A stretch of DNA of 64,000 nucleotides from an uncultured Opitutales bacterium (GCA_900548185.1 URJJ01000004.1:28058-92057); one strand, 5' to 3'; counted from the first letter of the stretch, positions 1 through 8,904 are shown. Translations and numbers: made by a program. Notes: generated from the sequence alone by a model not told the origin.

Positions 1-438
1 TTCCGAGAGGATTTCCCTCACGCGCGCGAATGCCGAGGATGCGGCGGCGTTCGCCTTGGATATTTCCCCCGCCTCCCATTCGGACTTTATTTCCCTCTGC
101 GGAAAGAACGGGCCCCGGCGCACGGATATGCCGAGCCCCCCGGATGCCAGGCGGACGTACATGCCGGCGGGAAAGTCTTCGGGGACTTCTACGCGCCTTA
201 TGCCGAGGGCCGAAAACGCCGCCGCCAGGTCGTCGCAGGGGTCGGGCGAGGCCGATTCAAAAATTTCGTCGAACGCTGACTCCCTCCTTGCGCGCCCAAT
301 TTCAAGGCGCGAAAAAATGGCGCATTTCCTGCCCTTTGAGGTGAAGGCGAAAACGGGGTCCGGAATGTTCATTTTCGCGAAATAAAGCATGTCCGGGGAC
401 GCTTCGGTGGATGCATATATCAGCTTTTCCGCTTTCAT
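1..438 (-). CDS. Aminopeptidase P / Xaa-Pro peptidase-like protein, N-terminal part (partial)
   Basis: The reading frame is open from an ATG at 438 to the left edge of the window (146 codons, no stop), so only the N-terminus is present. The protein starts MKAEKLIYASTE and continues with DMLYFAKMNIPDPVF and an 'AFTSKGRKCAIFSRLEIGRA' stretch. This resembles the creatinase-like N-terminal domain that precedes the M24 metallopeptidase domain in aminopeptidase P-family proteins of Verrucomicrobiota. The M24 catalytic domain, with its metal ligands, would lie outside the window, so the assignment rests on the N-terminal pattern alone. The gene diverges from the DUF192 gene at 483, and 44 bases separate the two starts, so they probably share a short promoter region. 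No strong ribosome-binding site is visible before the ATG. Confidence 0.55.
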   Translation of the reverse strand, partial: MKAEKLIYASTEASPDMLYFAKMNIPDPVFAFTSKGRKCAIFSRLEIGRARRESAFDEIFESASPDPCDDLAAAFSALGIRRVEVPEDFPAGMYVRLASGGLGISVRRGPFFPQREIKSEWEAGEISKANAAASSAFARVREILSE

Positions 439-482
439 AAAATAGTTGCGCCGGATACAAACATATATAAACCTCTTTTGCC

Positions 483-959
483 ATGAAAATTTTCAGCTTT
501 TTGGGCGCATTGGCGGCCGCGCTTCTCGCGGGATGCGGGCCTTCCGCCTCGGGGCCTGCGCCGTTTTCGGAAACCTTCGGAATGAGGTTCGCCTCTGTCC
601 CGTTTTCGGCGAGGATTGCGCTGGAGCCCTCCGAGCGCGCGCGGGGGCTCATGGGCGCCGCGTCCCTCCCGGAAAACGAGGGCATGATTTTTGTAAATGA
701 AATCCCGTGCCAGGCGTCGTTTTGGATGAAGAACGTCCCGATACCGCTGGACATCGCGTTCGTTGACCCGGAGGGGAGGATTCTCCAGGTCCGCCGGATG
801 TTTCCGCACGACGAAACGCCCGTCGAAAGCTCCTCCCAGAACGTGCTTTACTGCGTGGAAATGAACGCCGGATGGTTCGAGAAAAACGGCCTCAAAAGCG
901 GCGACAGGCTCGACATGGACCTCTTTCTGAAAGCCCTTGGGGCGAGGAGGGGGGAATGA
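483..959 (+). CDS. DUF192 family lipoprotein
   Basis: 158 residues. A lipoprotein signal ends in a lipobox (LLAGC, lipidated Cys18), which predicts a membrane-anchored protein on the outer face of the inner membrane or in the outer membrane. Residues 35-155 carry the DUF192 hallmarks: RGLMG (54-58), a following N-x-GM-x-F segment, FWMKN (80-84) and IPLDIAFVD. The molecular role of DUF192 proteins is not established. The stop overlaps the ATG of the next gene (ATGA, 956-959), so this is the first gene of a three-gene operon ending in mnmE. Confidence 0.85.
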   Translation: MKIFSFLGALAAALLAGCGPSASGPAPFSETFGMRFASVPFSARIALEPSERARGLMGAASLPENEGMIFVNEIPCQASFWMKNVPIPLDIAFVDPEGRILQVRRMFPHDETPVESSSQNVLYCVEMNAGWFEKNGLKSGDRLDMDLFLKALGARRGE

Positions 960-1243
960 GCGGGCGGGGATTTGCCGCGTCGAGGTTTTCTGCGAAAAAG
1001 GGGATAGTGCTCGCTGTCTCCTTCCTGGCGGCGGTGCTTGCGTGGGCGGGCGCTTACGCATATTTCTCCTCGCAGATGACCCCGTCCCAGAAAAACGCGC
1101 CCATCGATGTCAAAAACGGCTCCGGGCTGACGCGCGCAAAGGCTTACATAGATTCGACCTCCGCCGCCGGAATCGCGTTTTGCGCGACTTCCGCCGCCCT
1201 CCTCTTGGCCGGGCGGGCTGGGAGGGGGAAGGCCGGGAAATGA
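956..1243 (+). CDS. Small two-helix membrane protein, unknown function
   Basis: 95 residues from the ATG at 956, which overlaps the DUF192 stop. A basic N-terminus (residues 1-15) is followed by a hydrophobic helix at about 16-36, a polar loop with SQMTPSQKNAP, and a second hydrophobic segment near 70-88 ending in a basic tail. I do not recognise a family. Its stop overlaps the mnmE start (ATGA, 1240-1243), so it is translationally coupled on both sides, which supports it being a real gene. A longer in-frame start exists upstream at 872 but would lie deep inside the DUF192 gene. Confidence 0.6.
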   Translation: MSGRGFAASRFSAKKGIVLAVSFLAAVLAWAGAYAYFSSQMTPSQKNAPIDVKNGSGLTRAKAYIDSTSAAGIAFCATSAALLLAGRAGRGKAGK

Positions 1244-2598
1244 ACCCGGATTCGGATACGATAGCGGCGCTTTCGACCCCTCCGGGCGAGTCGGCAATAG
1301 CCGTGGTCCGGGCGAGCGGCCCCCTGTGCTCGGAAATCGCGCGCGGCGCGTTCCGTCTGGGCGCGGACCCCAGGCCCAGGTTCTCGGCGCGCGGGACGTA
1401 CCGCAGCCTTTCGGGGGCGGTTTTGGACGAGGCGATGTTCGTGTTTTTCAGGGGCCCCTCCTCCTATACGGGCGAGGACATGCTCGAGGTTGGGTGCCAC
1501 GGCAACCCGTTCATCGTCCAGCGCGTGCTCGAGGACATGTTCGCCAGGGGCGCGAGGGCGGCAAGCCACGGGGAATTTACGCGCAGGGCCTTTGAAAACG
1601 GGAAGCTCGACCTTTCGCAGGCGGAGGCCGTCATGCTGATGGTAGCCGCCCGCAGCGAAAAGTCGCTGGAGGCCGCCCGCAGGCAGCTCGGCGGCGAGCT
1701 TTCAAAAAGGATAAATTCGATGTGCGACGCCCTGGTGCTCGCCCTCGCCCACATCGAGGCCCACATAGACTTTTCCGAGGAGGACCTGCCGCCGGAATCC
1801 TACGATGAGCCGGTCAGGCTGCTTGAAGTGGTTGTCCGCGACGCAGCGAGGCTCGCCGAGTCGAGCCGCTACGGGGCCGTGCTGCGCGACGGCCTCAACG
1901 TGTCCATAATAGGGGAGCCCAATGTTGGCAAATCGTCGCTTATGAACCGGCTTCTCGGGCGCGAAAGGGCAATTGTTAGCCCCTCCGCCGGGACGACCCG
2001 CGACTTCATAGTGGAGCGCGCCTCAATAGGCGGATGCTGCGTAAACCTGGCCGACACCGCCGGGCTTAGGGAATCTCCGGACGAGATAGAGCGCGAGGGC
2101 GTCCGCAGGGCTGTCGAAATGGCCCGCGAGGCCGACTTGAAGCTCTTTGTGGTGGATTCTTCGTCGCCTTCGGACGGGGCCGCAGTTCTGGCCCTGCCCG
2201 GCATAGACCCCGCCGACACGATAATCGTATTAAACAAGTGCGACCTCCCGCGCGCGCTCCCGGCCGGCGCGTTTTCGGGGTTTGAAACCGCGGAGGTTTC
2301 CTGCCTTGAGGATACGGGCGTCGGGCGCCTACGCGGGCTCATTTCGGACTTCATTTCAAATAGGGCGATAACCTCGTCCTTCGACGACGTGCTTGTGAGC
2401 GCGCGCCACTCGTCCCTGGTTTCGGAGGCGCTCGCATCCGCGCGCTCCGCGCTTGAAATGATAGGGAGGGGGGCTCCGGCGGAACTCGTGTCAAGCGACG
2501 TGCGCGCCGCGCTCGAATCCCTCGGGGAAATCGTCGGGCGGGGGGACCGCGAGGAGGTTCTCGACAGAATATTCTCGACATTCTGCATCGGGAAATGA
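1240..2598 (+). CDS. mnmE: tRNA uridine-5-carboxymethylaminomethyl(34) synthesis GTPase MnmE
   Basis: 452 residues, the usual length. The N-terminal folate-binding domain begins with DTIAALSTPPG. An embedded G domain has a P-loop GEPNVGKS (225-232), GTTRD (251-255), DTAG (272-275) and NKCD (332-335). The protein ends in the diagnostic FCIGK, whose cysteine and surrounding residues are required for tRNA modification in MnmE. With MnmG it modifies U34 of several tRNAs in the cytosol. The ATG at 1240 overlaps the preceding stop. In many bacteria mnmE follows yidC in the rpmH-rnpA cluster, but here it lies about 16 kb away on the opposite strand. Confidence 0.97.
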   Translation: MNPDSDTIAALSTPPGESAIAVVRASGPLCSEIARGAFRLGADPRPRFSARGTYRSLSGAVLDEAMFVFFRGPSSYTGEDMLEVGCHGNPFIVQRVLEDMFARGARAASHGEFTRRAFENGKLDLSQAEAVMLMVAARSEKSLEAARRQLGGELSKRINSMCDALVLALAHIEAHIDFSEEDLPPESYDEPVRLLEVVVRDAARLAESSRYGAVLRDGLNVSIIGEPNVGKSSLMNRLLGRERAIVSPSAGTTRDFIVERASIGGCCVNLADTAGLRESPDEIEREGVRRAVEMAREADLKLFVVDSSSPSDGAAVLALPGIDPADTIIVLNKCDLPRALPAGAFSGFETAEVSCLEDTGVGRLRGLISDFISNRAITSSFDDVLVSARHSSLVSEALASARSALEMIGRGAPAELVSSDVRAALESLGEIVGRGDREEVLDRIFSTFCIGK

Positions 2599-2631
2599 GA
2601 TTTTCGGAAGATATTCTTCCCGCAGGACGCC

Positions 2632-3468
2632 ATGTGGTATTACTTTTCAGACAATAAGAGGGTCGGCCCTGTCGCCGACGCGGCAATGATGGTGCTGTAT
2701 TCCAGAGGCGCGCTCTCGAAAGACTCCCCGGTTTTGCGCCGAGGCACGAAAAAATGGCAGAAATTCGGCGACACAAAGCTCTTCAAAAAGATGAACGAGA
2801 AGTCCGCCGACAGGATAGACGCCCTGAAGTCAAAGACCATGCTTTTCAGGGCCTTTCTCGTGTCGTTTTGCGCGCTTTTAGTTGGGACAATCCTAATCGA
2901 ATACAAGCGTGCTGGGTATTTCGAGTCCGTTCTGGACAGGGGCGGCGCGGAGTCCGCCTTTCTGGAGTGCGTGGGCAGGGAATACTGGATGACGTCGATG
3001 GCGTTTTCGGCGGTTTTATTCGTGATGTTTCTGTTTGTCGCCAGATTTGCGGGCGGATGGATAATCGAGGTCGTTTCAAATACGAGGTCCCTCGACAAGG
3101 GATGCCGCCTCTCGCCGGTTTTTACCGCGTTTTCATTCCTGATACCCGTGGTGAACCTCTACTCGCCGTTCGTTGCGCTCGGGAGCGTATATAGGACTTC
3201 CAAGCGCATTTCGGGCAGGCATTTCACGGCGGTTGACGCAAACCTGTTGTTTCTGTGGTGGTTTTTCTCCATATTTGCCGCTGTCATGTTCATCCTTGAG
3301 AAAACCATGTTCGGCAGTTTCGGCAACATAGAGGCGGCGAAGGGGATAATAATGTTCGAGGCTTTGGCGGGGGCGTCTGTGATGGCGGCTGGCGTGTTCT
3401 GGATAATAGTTGTGTCAAAAATCTGCTTCTACCAGGCGAAGGCCATGCGCCGGGCGAACCTGCTCTGA
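2632..3468 (+). CDS. GYF_2/DUF4328 domain membrane protein
   Basis: 278 residues. The first ~50 residues (MWYYFSDNKRVGPV..., then LRRGTKKWQKF) match the GYF_2 (DUF4339) type of small domain, which often precedes membrane domains. From about residue 75 on there are several transmembrane helices separated by polar loops, with the DUF4328 pattern LDKGCRLSPVFTAFSFLIPV and NLYSPFVALGSVYRTSKR near residues 150-195. Members of both families are mostly uncharacterised, and the GYF_2 part may bind proline-rich peptides. It follows mnmE by 33 bases on the same strand and could be co-transcribed. Confidence 0.8.
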   Translation: MWYYFSDNKRVGPVADAAMMVLYSRGALSKDSPVLRRGTKKWQKFGDTKLFKKMNEKSADRIDALKSKTMLFRAFLVSFCALLVGTILIEYKRAGYFESVLDRGGAESAFLECVGREYWMTSMAFSAVLFVMFLFVARFAGGWIIEVVSNTRSLDKGCRLSPVFTAFSFLIPVVNLYSPFVALGSVYRTSKRISGRHFTAVDANLLFLWWFFSIFAAVMFILEKTMFGSFGNIEAAKGIIMFEALAGASVMAAGVFWIIVVSKICFYQAKAMRRANLL

Positions 3469-3496
3469 GTCCCCCGCCGGGCGCGCGTTTTCGGCG

Positions 3497-4480
3497 TCAT
3501 TTCGCCTTCTGGCGCTTTGCGCGCAGCTTTGAAAAATCCAAGTCCGCGTAAACGGGCGCGTGGTCGCTCGCCCCGCGAATTATGCCGGGGGAGCGGGACG
3601 GGCCGGAGGCTTCCAGAATCTCCGGGGTCGCCATAAAAAAGTCGAACCGGTGGCCCGAGCCGCCCTTCTTCCAAAAGTACGTTGTTGGCTCCCCGGCGCA
3701 GGGCATTACTTTCAGCCCCGCCGATTCAAGCTCAAGCACTGCGGCGTCCCCGGGCTCGTCGTTGAAATCCCCTCCTATCACCGCCTGCGCGCCATCTCCC
3801 GCCGCGCGGCGTGCAAACTTTGCGATTTCTCGGCATTCGAGAACCCTGAATTTTGAAAATTCCGGGTCGCGCTTCCTTGCGCCGAACCTGCTTTTGAGGT
3901 GAAGCGCGCCGAACACCCATTCAGTTCCCAGCGTATTGAACCTCGCCGCGAGCAGCCCGCGCGGGGAGCGGGCCTTCTGCCCGAAATATTCAAACGCCCC
4001 CGTGCCGGCCCTTTCGACGCGCTCGAACGGGATTTTGGATAGTATGGCGCACTGGGGATATTCCGGCGAGTCGTCCGACACCGCCTTGTACGGGTAGTCC
4101 AGCCCGGCTTCCCCAAGCATTTCCGCAAATTCGAGTAGGGCGGGGCGGCCTCCGATTTCGCTAAGTCCCAGAACGTCGGGGTTTATCCCGGAGAGAACCC
4201 TTATGATTTCAGCCTTCTCGCTTTCCGGCTTCGGGCCCTTTGTCCTGACGCCGTCCTTGAACCTGTATGTGTCGAGGTACGACTTCACGTTCCATACGCA
4301 GACCCTTACCGCCCCGGAAGCGCCTTGCGCCGCCCGTGCCGGTGCGGGCGTTTCAGCCTCCGGCTCCGGGCTGCGGATTCCCGGGAAAGCCCCCAGCACG
4401 AGGGCGCACAAAAAAAACGCCACGGCCCACATGAGGGCCAGGGCGGAATTTTTCACGATCCTTCGCGCGCCGGGCTTCAC
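3497..4480 (-). CDS. Endonuclease/exonuclease/phosphatase family protein
   Basis: 327 residues from a GTG start at 4480, which overlaps the riboflavin synthase stop (GTGA on the minus strand). A basic N-terminus and one hydrophobic helix (about 12-33) suggest a signal anchor, so the enzyme probably acts outside the cytoplasm. The EEP fold motifs are present in order: VWNVKSYL near the start of the domain, LGLSEIGG with the metal-binding Glu, GALHLKSR, GGDFNDEP and ASDHAPVYADL with the catalytic Asp-His. The family contains DNases, phosphodiesterases and lipid phosphatases, so the substrate cannot be read from sequence. Confidence 0.85.
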   Translation of the reverse strand: MKPGARRIVKNSALALMWAVAFFLCALVLGAFPGIRSPEPEAETPAPARAAQGASGAVRVCVWNVKSYLDTYRFKDGVRTKGPKPESEKAEIIRVLSGINPDVLGLSEIGGRPALLEFAEMLGEAGLDYPYKAVSDDSPEYPQCAILSKIPFERVERAGTGAFEYFGQKARSPRGLLAARFNTLGTEWVFGALHLKSRFGARKRDPEFSKFRVLECREIAKFARRAAGDGAQAVIGGDFNDEPGDAAVLELESAGLKVMPCAGEPTTYFWKKGGSGHRFDFFMATPEILEASGPSRSPGIIRGASDHAPVYADLDFSKLRAKRQKAK

Positions 4481-5094
4481 GGCTGGAACGGGGATTTCTC
4501 CCTCCTGCCTGTGGCGATTTTTTCCACGTATTTTGCGAGGAGGTCGAATTCCAGGTTGACCTTTGAGCCGGCCTTTGCCTGCGAGAGGTTTGTGACTTCA
4601 AGCGTGTGCGGTATCAGCCAGACTGCGAGGGAGTCGGGATGGGCTTCGGCTATGGTGAGGGAAATCCCGTCGATTGCTATCGACCCCTTGTAGACGCAGT
4701 AGGGGGAAAACTCCTGGGGGACTGCCGCGCGCAGGTAGAAGTTCTTTCCGCGCCTCTCAAATTCGAGGATTTCGGAGCGCGCGTCTATATGCCCCGACAC
4801 AAAGTGGCCGCCGAGCCGGGCGCCTGCCTGGAGCGGGCGTTCGAGGTTGACCTTCGCCCCCTCCGGCATCCCCTCGAAATTCGTGAGGCGCAGCGTTTCC
4901 TCCAGAAGCTCGAAGGAGAGCGAGCCCTCGCCCTTTTCGACTACCGTCAGGCAGCACCCGTTGCATGCCAGCGAGTCGCCTATGGAAAGGGACGACGCCA
5001 TGTCTGCGGGGACCGCAAGCTTCAGCCTCCACGCTTTTTCCCTGTTTTCAAGCGACAGCACAGTCCCGGTAGATTCCACTATTCCTGTAAACAT
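4477..5094 (-). CDS. ribE: Riboflavin synthase, alpha subunit
   Basis: 205 residues, the typical length. It starts with the near-invariant MFTGIVES and has two tandem lumazine-binding barrels, the second beginning around residue 97 with GGHFVSGHID. GDSLACNGCCLTV in the first barrel and GSIAIDGISLT in the second are the matching ligand-binding segments. It catalyses dismutation of two 6,7-dimethyl-8-ribityllumazine molecules to riboflavin in the cytosol. The frame is open upstream to 5202, but the family start is clearly the ATG at 5094. No other rib gene is in the window. Its stop overlaps the exonuclease start, so the two are coupled. Confidence 0.95.
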   Translation of the reverse strand: MFTGIVESTGTVLSLENREKAWRLKLAVPADMASSLSIGDSLACNGCCLTVVEKGEGSLSFELLEETLRLTNFEGMPEGAKVNLERPLQAGARLGGHFVSGHIDARSEILEFERRGKNFYLRAAVPQEFSPYCVYKGSIAIDGISLTIAEAHPDSLAVWLIPHTLEVTNLSQAKAGSKVNLEFDLLAKYVEKIATGRREKSPFQP

Positions 5095-5188
5095 GCATTT
5101 GAATCTACGCCCGCCCGCCCCGCTTTCAACAATATTTTGCGCGTTTAAATGTCTTGAAAAAGGCGGCGGGGGCGCCTTTATTCGGCTT

Positions 5189-5542
5189 ATGAAAAATTCC
5201 AAGGCGTCCCGCCGCGCGTTCTCGATTCTTGAACCCGTAATAATTATAGCGATACTCGGCCTCGCGGCGGCGCTTCTTGTGCCGTCGGCCCTCTACATCC
5301 GCACTTCCGCGCGGACGAAGGCCATCGAGACGCAGCTTTTGGACTTTGCGCGCAAGGCAAAGGGGCACATGGAGACAACCGGCCTGCGAAGGGCGTCGTA
5401 CGGGTCGCTCGTCTCAGACGGCGGCATGAAGCCCCTGGTTTCATTCATGGGTGAAAGCTACGACGGCATCGAAATAGACTCCGGCGGCGGAACGCTCAAG
5501 GTGGAAATTCCCGGAGGCTCCGTGGTCTCTGTCGAGTATTGA
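5189..5542 (+). CDS. Type II secretion-like pseudopilin (prepilin-type N-terminal methylation domain)
   Basis: 117 residues. A short basic leader (MKNSKASRRA) is followed directly by FSILEPVIIIAILGLAAALL, the prepilin peptidase recognition site with Glu at position +5 of the mature protein and the hydrophobic N-terminal helix. The small C-terminal part (to residue 117) ends in beta-rich sequence (IEIDSGGGTLKVEI). Verrucomicrobiota genomes usually carry many single pseudopilins of this size. No assembly ATPase or secretin is nearby, so its machinery must be elsewhere. A strong bidirectional hairpin follows at 5616. Confidence 0.8.
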   Translation: MKNSKASRRAFSILEPVIIIAILGLAAALLVPSALYIRTSARTKAIETQLLDFARKAKGHMETTGLRRASYGSLVSDGGMKPLVSFMGESYDGIEIDSGGGTLKVEIPGGSVVSVEY

Positions 5543-5615
5543 GCGGCGTTTTCCGGGGCGGGGTTCCCCGCGCGTCCGGCGTGCGGTTTTTGCGTTTCAG
5601 GCCGGCGCGCATAGC

Positions 5616-5647
5616 AAAGCCCCCGGGATTTTTTTTCCGGGGGCTTT
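5616..5647. terminator. Bidirectional intrinsic terminator between the pseudopilin and argA
   Basis: A perfect 11-bp stem (AAAGCCCCCGG at 5616-5626, with its reverse complement at 5637-5647) encloses a 10-base, T-rich loop. A/T runs on both sides let it act for the plus-strand pseudopilin gene and for the convergent minus-strand argA, whose stop is at 5689. Confidence 0.8.
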
Positions 5648-5688
5648 TCCGCTTTTATGCCGGCGCGGCGCGGGATGCGAGGCGCGGG

Positions 5689-6999
5689 CTACTTTGAAAT
5701 GTCGAGCCTGAAAACTTTTGAATTGCGCTTTGAAGCCTCGTACTTTTCGCGCCTTTTCCGGGGCAGGGCGGACGGCGGGACTTCCGCAAATCCGCATACG
5801 TCCTTGAAAAACGGCGCGCTTTTTGTGGAGAGGGCAAACAGCGCCGCAAACCCCTCCTCCCGCGCCTTCTTCACCACGTATTCGACCATCGTGGTGCCGA
5901 CGTTGTGCCCCTGGTAGAACGGCTGGACGTGCAGCGACGCAAGCTCGGCCGCGCCCTCTCCGATGTCAAGCAGGCTGACGAAGGCAATGATGCTCCCGTC
6001 CATCTCGTACACGTAGTAGGTGGAAATCTTTTCGGCAATCTCTTCGGGGGAGCGCTGGACGAGGTTCTGCTCGCGGGTTGAGTTGAGCGACAGGTTGTAG
6101 ATTGTCTTTGCGTCCGAATCCTCGGCGCGGCGGATTTTCTGGTATTCGTCCGCGTATATCATCGAGCCGGAGCCGACCTTTTCAAAGACTTCCGTAAGGA
6201 GCGCCGCAAACTCGCGCCCGTCCAGAATGTGGGCGCGCGGCGTGCGCCCGCTTGAAAGCGCCTTCACAGCATATTTCACCTTGTCGAAAACGCGCGAATC
6301 TATCGCGTCCCTGCGCTTTTCAACGGCCTCCTGAACCTCGTCGAGGGGGATGGATACGGCCCTCTCGTCCCCCACGGCGAGCCCCTTTGTAACAGTCATA
6401 TATATGAGCTTTGAGGCTCCGAGGGCGCAGGCGGTGTCGGCCGCAAGCATGTCGGAGTTTAGCCTGAACGCGCGGCCCTTCCTGTCGACTGCGATGGGCG
6501 ATATTACGGGTATTATGCCGAGGGCGAGAAGCTGGGAGAGGGTGTCGGAATCAATTTTTTCGATGCGCCCGGCGTTTTGATAGTCCACGCCGGATATTAT
6601 GCCGACTTCCGTGGCGCGTATCGCGTTTGTGGAGGCGCAACGCATGTCGAGGACTGCGAACGCCTCCTGGATTTTCTGGAGCACTCCGGCGGAGGCTTCC
6701 CGCGCCAGGGCGAGCGTCGGGCCGTCCACGGGCCGGTTCCCGTAGGCGTCCGAAATTTCGACGCCCGAGGACCGGGCAAGCTCCTTTATCTGCTTGCCTA
6801 TCCCGTGGACTATGACGACGCTTATGCCGAGGCTGCGCAGCACCGCGATGTCGGTCGCCAGATTTGAGAAGTTTTCGCAGTCGATGACGCTGCCGTCTAT
6901 CGACACCACGAATGTCTGGCCGCGGTAAAGCGGAACGTACTCGAGTATCGACCTCAAGTCCGCGGCCTTCATCTTGCGGCTTTCGCGCCCGTCGGGCAT
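5689..6999 (-). CDS. argA: Amino-acid N-acetyltransferase (N-acetylglutamate synthase)
   Basis: 436 residues, close to the E. coli ArgA length. Residues ~10-290 form an amino-acid-kinase fold (GQTFVVSIDGSVI, VVIVHGIGKQI, ISGVDYQNAGRI). Residues ~295-436 form a GNAT acetyltransferase domain (ELASLHVQPFYQGHNVGTTM is the acetyl-CoA loop). The two-domain architecture is that of classical N-acetylglutamate synthase, the first step of arginine synthesis. An alternative in-frame ATG lies at 6972; I prefer 6999 because GGGAA-like sequence precedes it. It is 13 bases after efp on the same strand, so pyrD-efp-argA may form one transcript. Confidence 0.93.
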   Translation of the reverse strand: MPDGRESRKMKAADLRSILEYVPLYRGQTFVVSIDGSVIDCENFSNLATDIAVLRSLGISVVIVHGIGKQIKELARSSGVEISDAYGNRPVDGPTLALAREASAGVLQKIQEAFAVLDMRCASTNAIRATEVGIISGVDYQNAGRIEKIDSDTLSQLLALGIIPVISPIAVDRKGRAFRLNSDMLAADTACALGASKLIYMTVTKGLAVGDERAVSIPLDEVQEAVEKRRDAIDSRVFDKVKYAVKALSSGRTPRAHILDGREFAALLTEVFEKVGSGSMIYADEYQKIRRAEDSDAKTIYNLSLNSTREQNLVQRSPEEIAEKISTYYVYEMDGSIIAFVSLLDIGEGAAELASLHVQPFYQGHNVGTTMVEYVVKKAREEGFAALFALSTKSAPFFKDVCGFAEVPPSALPRKRREKYEASKRNSKVFRLDISK

Positions 7000-7012
7000 G
7001 GCGTTTCCCGGC

Positions 7013-7570
7013 CTATGCGCGGCTGACGTACGAACCGTCTTCCGTGCGGATTTTGAGGGTGTCGCCCGTCTTTATGAAAAGGGGCACCCTTACGACCACG
7101 CCGTTTTCGAGGGTGACCGGCTTTGTCGGGGCCGAGGAGGTGTCGCCCCTCAGCCCTTCGCTGGCCTCGGCGACCTTGATTGTGATGCTGGAGGGAAGGT
7201 CGAGCGATACGGGCTCGTCGTTTACGAATAAAATAGTGTATTCATGGCCTTCCACGAGCCACTTTTTGTCGTCGCCCAGCAGGTTTTCCTGGATGGCGTA
7301 GTCCTCGAAGGTCTCGGGGTGTATGAAGTGGTATATGTCGCCGTCGACATAGGAGAATTCGAGGCTCTTGTTCGTCGTGTGGCAGAATTCGACGGAGTCC
7401 GTGGAGCGGAACTTGACGGTCGTCGAGGAGCCGTTTACGAGGTTTCTTAGCACGGTCTGCACGAAGCCCGCGCCCCGGCCCTGGGTGCTGTGGAGCATGC
7501 TCAGGCACACGTGCGGGGCGTTGTTGTACATTATGACGTTGTTTTTTCTGATGTCTGTGGGATTTGCCAT
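7013..7570 (-). CDS. efp: Translation elongation factor P
   Basis: 185 residues with the three beta-barrel domains of EF-P (KOW-like N-terminal domain, central domain with YVDGDIYHF, C-terminal domain ending ...KIRTEDGSYV). EF-P relieves ribosome stalling at proline runs. The tip of domain I reads STQGRGAGF, so the residue that is a modified lysine in many bacteria is Arg32 here (see findings). pyrD lies upstream and argA downstream, both on the same strand. Confidence 0.95.
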   Translation of the reverse strand: MANPTDIRKNNVIMYNNAPHVCLSMLHSTQGRGAGFVQTVLRNLVNGSSTTVKFRSTDSVEFCHTTNKSLEFSYVDGDIYHFIHPETFEDYAIQENLLGDDKKWLVEGHEYTILFVNDEPVSLDLPSSITIKVAEASEGLRGDTSSAPTKPVTLENGVVVRVPLFIKTGDTLKIRTEDGSYVSRA

Positions 7571-7624
7571 GTTGTAATCGCGTTTTGTGATTGAAAATTC
7601 CGTCCGCAGGGCGGGAGGGCCGGT

Positions 7625-8692
7625 TCAGACCCAGTCGGCGCCGCCCCTCCAGTAAAGGGATTTTGCAAGCTCCTTGGGGAAGAAGGGGCCGTTGAAAATG
7701 AAAGACGAATATATCTGCACCAGCGCGGCGCCGGCGTCGAGCATTCTGGCGGCGCACTCGCAGTCGTGTATGCCGCCGACGCCTATCACGGGGATTTTTC
7801 CGCCGGACTGAAGGTACACATAGTTCACTATTTCGAGGCTTTTTTCAAAGAGCGGCTTCCCGCTCAGCCCGCCCTTCTTTTCCATGAAGTCCATGTTTTC
7901 CGGGCGCGTGACGGTAGTGTTTGTTGCCACGATGCCGTCGAAGCCTAGTCCGGAGACTATTTCTAAAATGGCGTCGATTTCGCGGAACGAGAGGTCCGGG
8001 GCTATTTTCAAAAGAAGCGGAACCCTTCCCGCGCCGAACTTGGAGGCCCTCTCGGCGTCGGCGTCCTTCACTGCCTTCAGGAGTTCTGGGAGGTACTGCG
8101 CCCCCTGGAGCTTGCGCAGTTCCGGCGTGTTCGGGCTGCTTACGTTTATGACGAAGAAGTCGGCGTAGGGGGCCAGGGCGTTGTAGGAGAATATGTAGTC
8201 TTCGGCGGCCTCCTCAAGCGGGGTCACCTTGGACTTTCCTATGTTGATGCCTATCGGTATCTTTTTGGATTTTTTGTCGTAGTGCCGGGCTATGCGCGCG
8301 GCCACGGCTTCGGCGCCGTCGTTTGGAAAGCCGAAGGAATTTACCAGCGCCTCCTCTGCCGGGTATCTGAATACGCGCGGCTTCGGGTTGCCGGACTGCT
8401 TGTGCTTTGAAATGGTTCCTATTTCGAGGTGGCCGAAGCCGAATGCGGCCGCCGCGCGCCATGCGTAGGCGTCCTTGTCGAAGCCTGCCGCCAGCCCCAC
8501 CTTGTTGGGGAAGGATATGCCGAAGACTTCGGTGGGCTTTTCGTCCCTCACGAGGTTCATTTTTTCCATGGCGGCGCGCAGCGGGGCGAAGGCCCCCACA
8601 AACTGCATGGCCTTCACCGCCAGATTGTGGACATTTTCGGGATCCTGCTTGAAAAATATCGGTCGTATAATCTTTTCGTAGATAGCGTCCAT
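7625..8692 (-). CDS. pyrD: Dihydroorotate dehydrogenase (quinone), class 2
   Basis: 355 residues. The N-terminal helical extension (MDAIYEKIIRPIFFKQDPE) is the membrane-associating, quinone-facing segment of class 2 enzymes. FMN-barrel motifs include GLAAGFDKDA, NSFGFPNDG, INIGKSK and NVSSPNTPELRKLQ, the last with the catalytic serine typical of class 2. It continues with ATNTT and VGGIHDCECAARMLDAGA near the C-terminus. It oxidises dihydroorotate in pyrimidine synthesis and passes electrons to quinone. It diverges from lpxA across a 212-base intergenic region. Confidence 0.96.
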   Translation of the reverse strand: MDAIYEKIIRPIFFKQDPENVHNLAVKAMQFVGAFAPLRAAMEKMNLVRDEKPTEVFGISFPNKVGLAAGFDKDAYAWRAAAAFGFGHLEIGTISKHKQSGNPKPRVFRYPAEEALVNSFGFPNDGAEAVAARIARHYDKKSKKIPIGINIGKSKVTPLEEAAEDYIFSYNALAPYADFFVINVSSPNTPELRKLQGAQYLPELLKAVKDADAERASKFGAGRVPLLLKIAPDLSFREIDAILEIVSGLGFDGIVATNTTVTRPENMDFMEKKGGLSGKPLFEKSLEIVNYVYLQSGGKIPVIGVGGIHDCECAARMLDAGAALVQIYSSFIFNGPFFPKELAKSLYWRGGADWV

Positions 8693-8904
8693 CTCGATTT
8701 TTTGTAAAACGGATTACATTTATGGGGCAAGGGCGGCTTCCTTTCAACTTTAATCTGACGTATTTTTGCCGCAGGCGCCGCGCCGCGAATAATTTTTTTG
8801 GCGCCAGATTTTTCTTCCAATGCGCCCTTGCGTGGTGTACCTTGTCCTGCCAAAAAACTGGGGGACTCCCCCCGGAAAACAGCGGATTCCAAGCAAGGCA
8901 GAAA

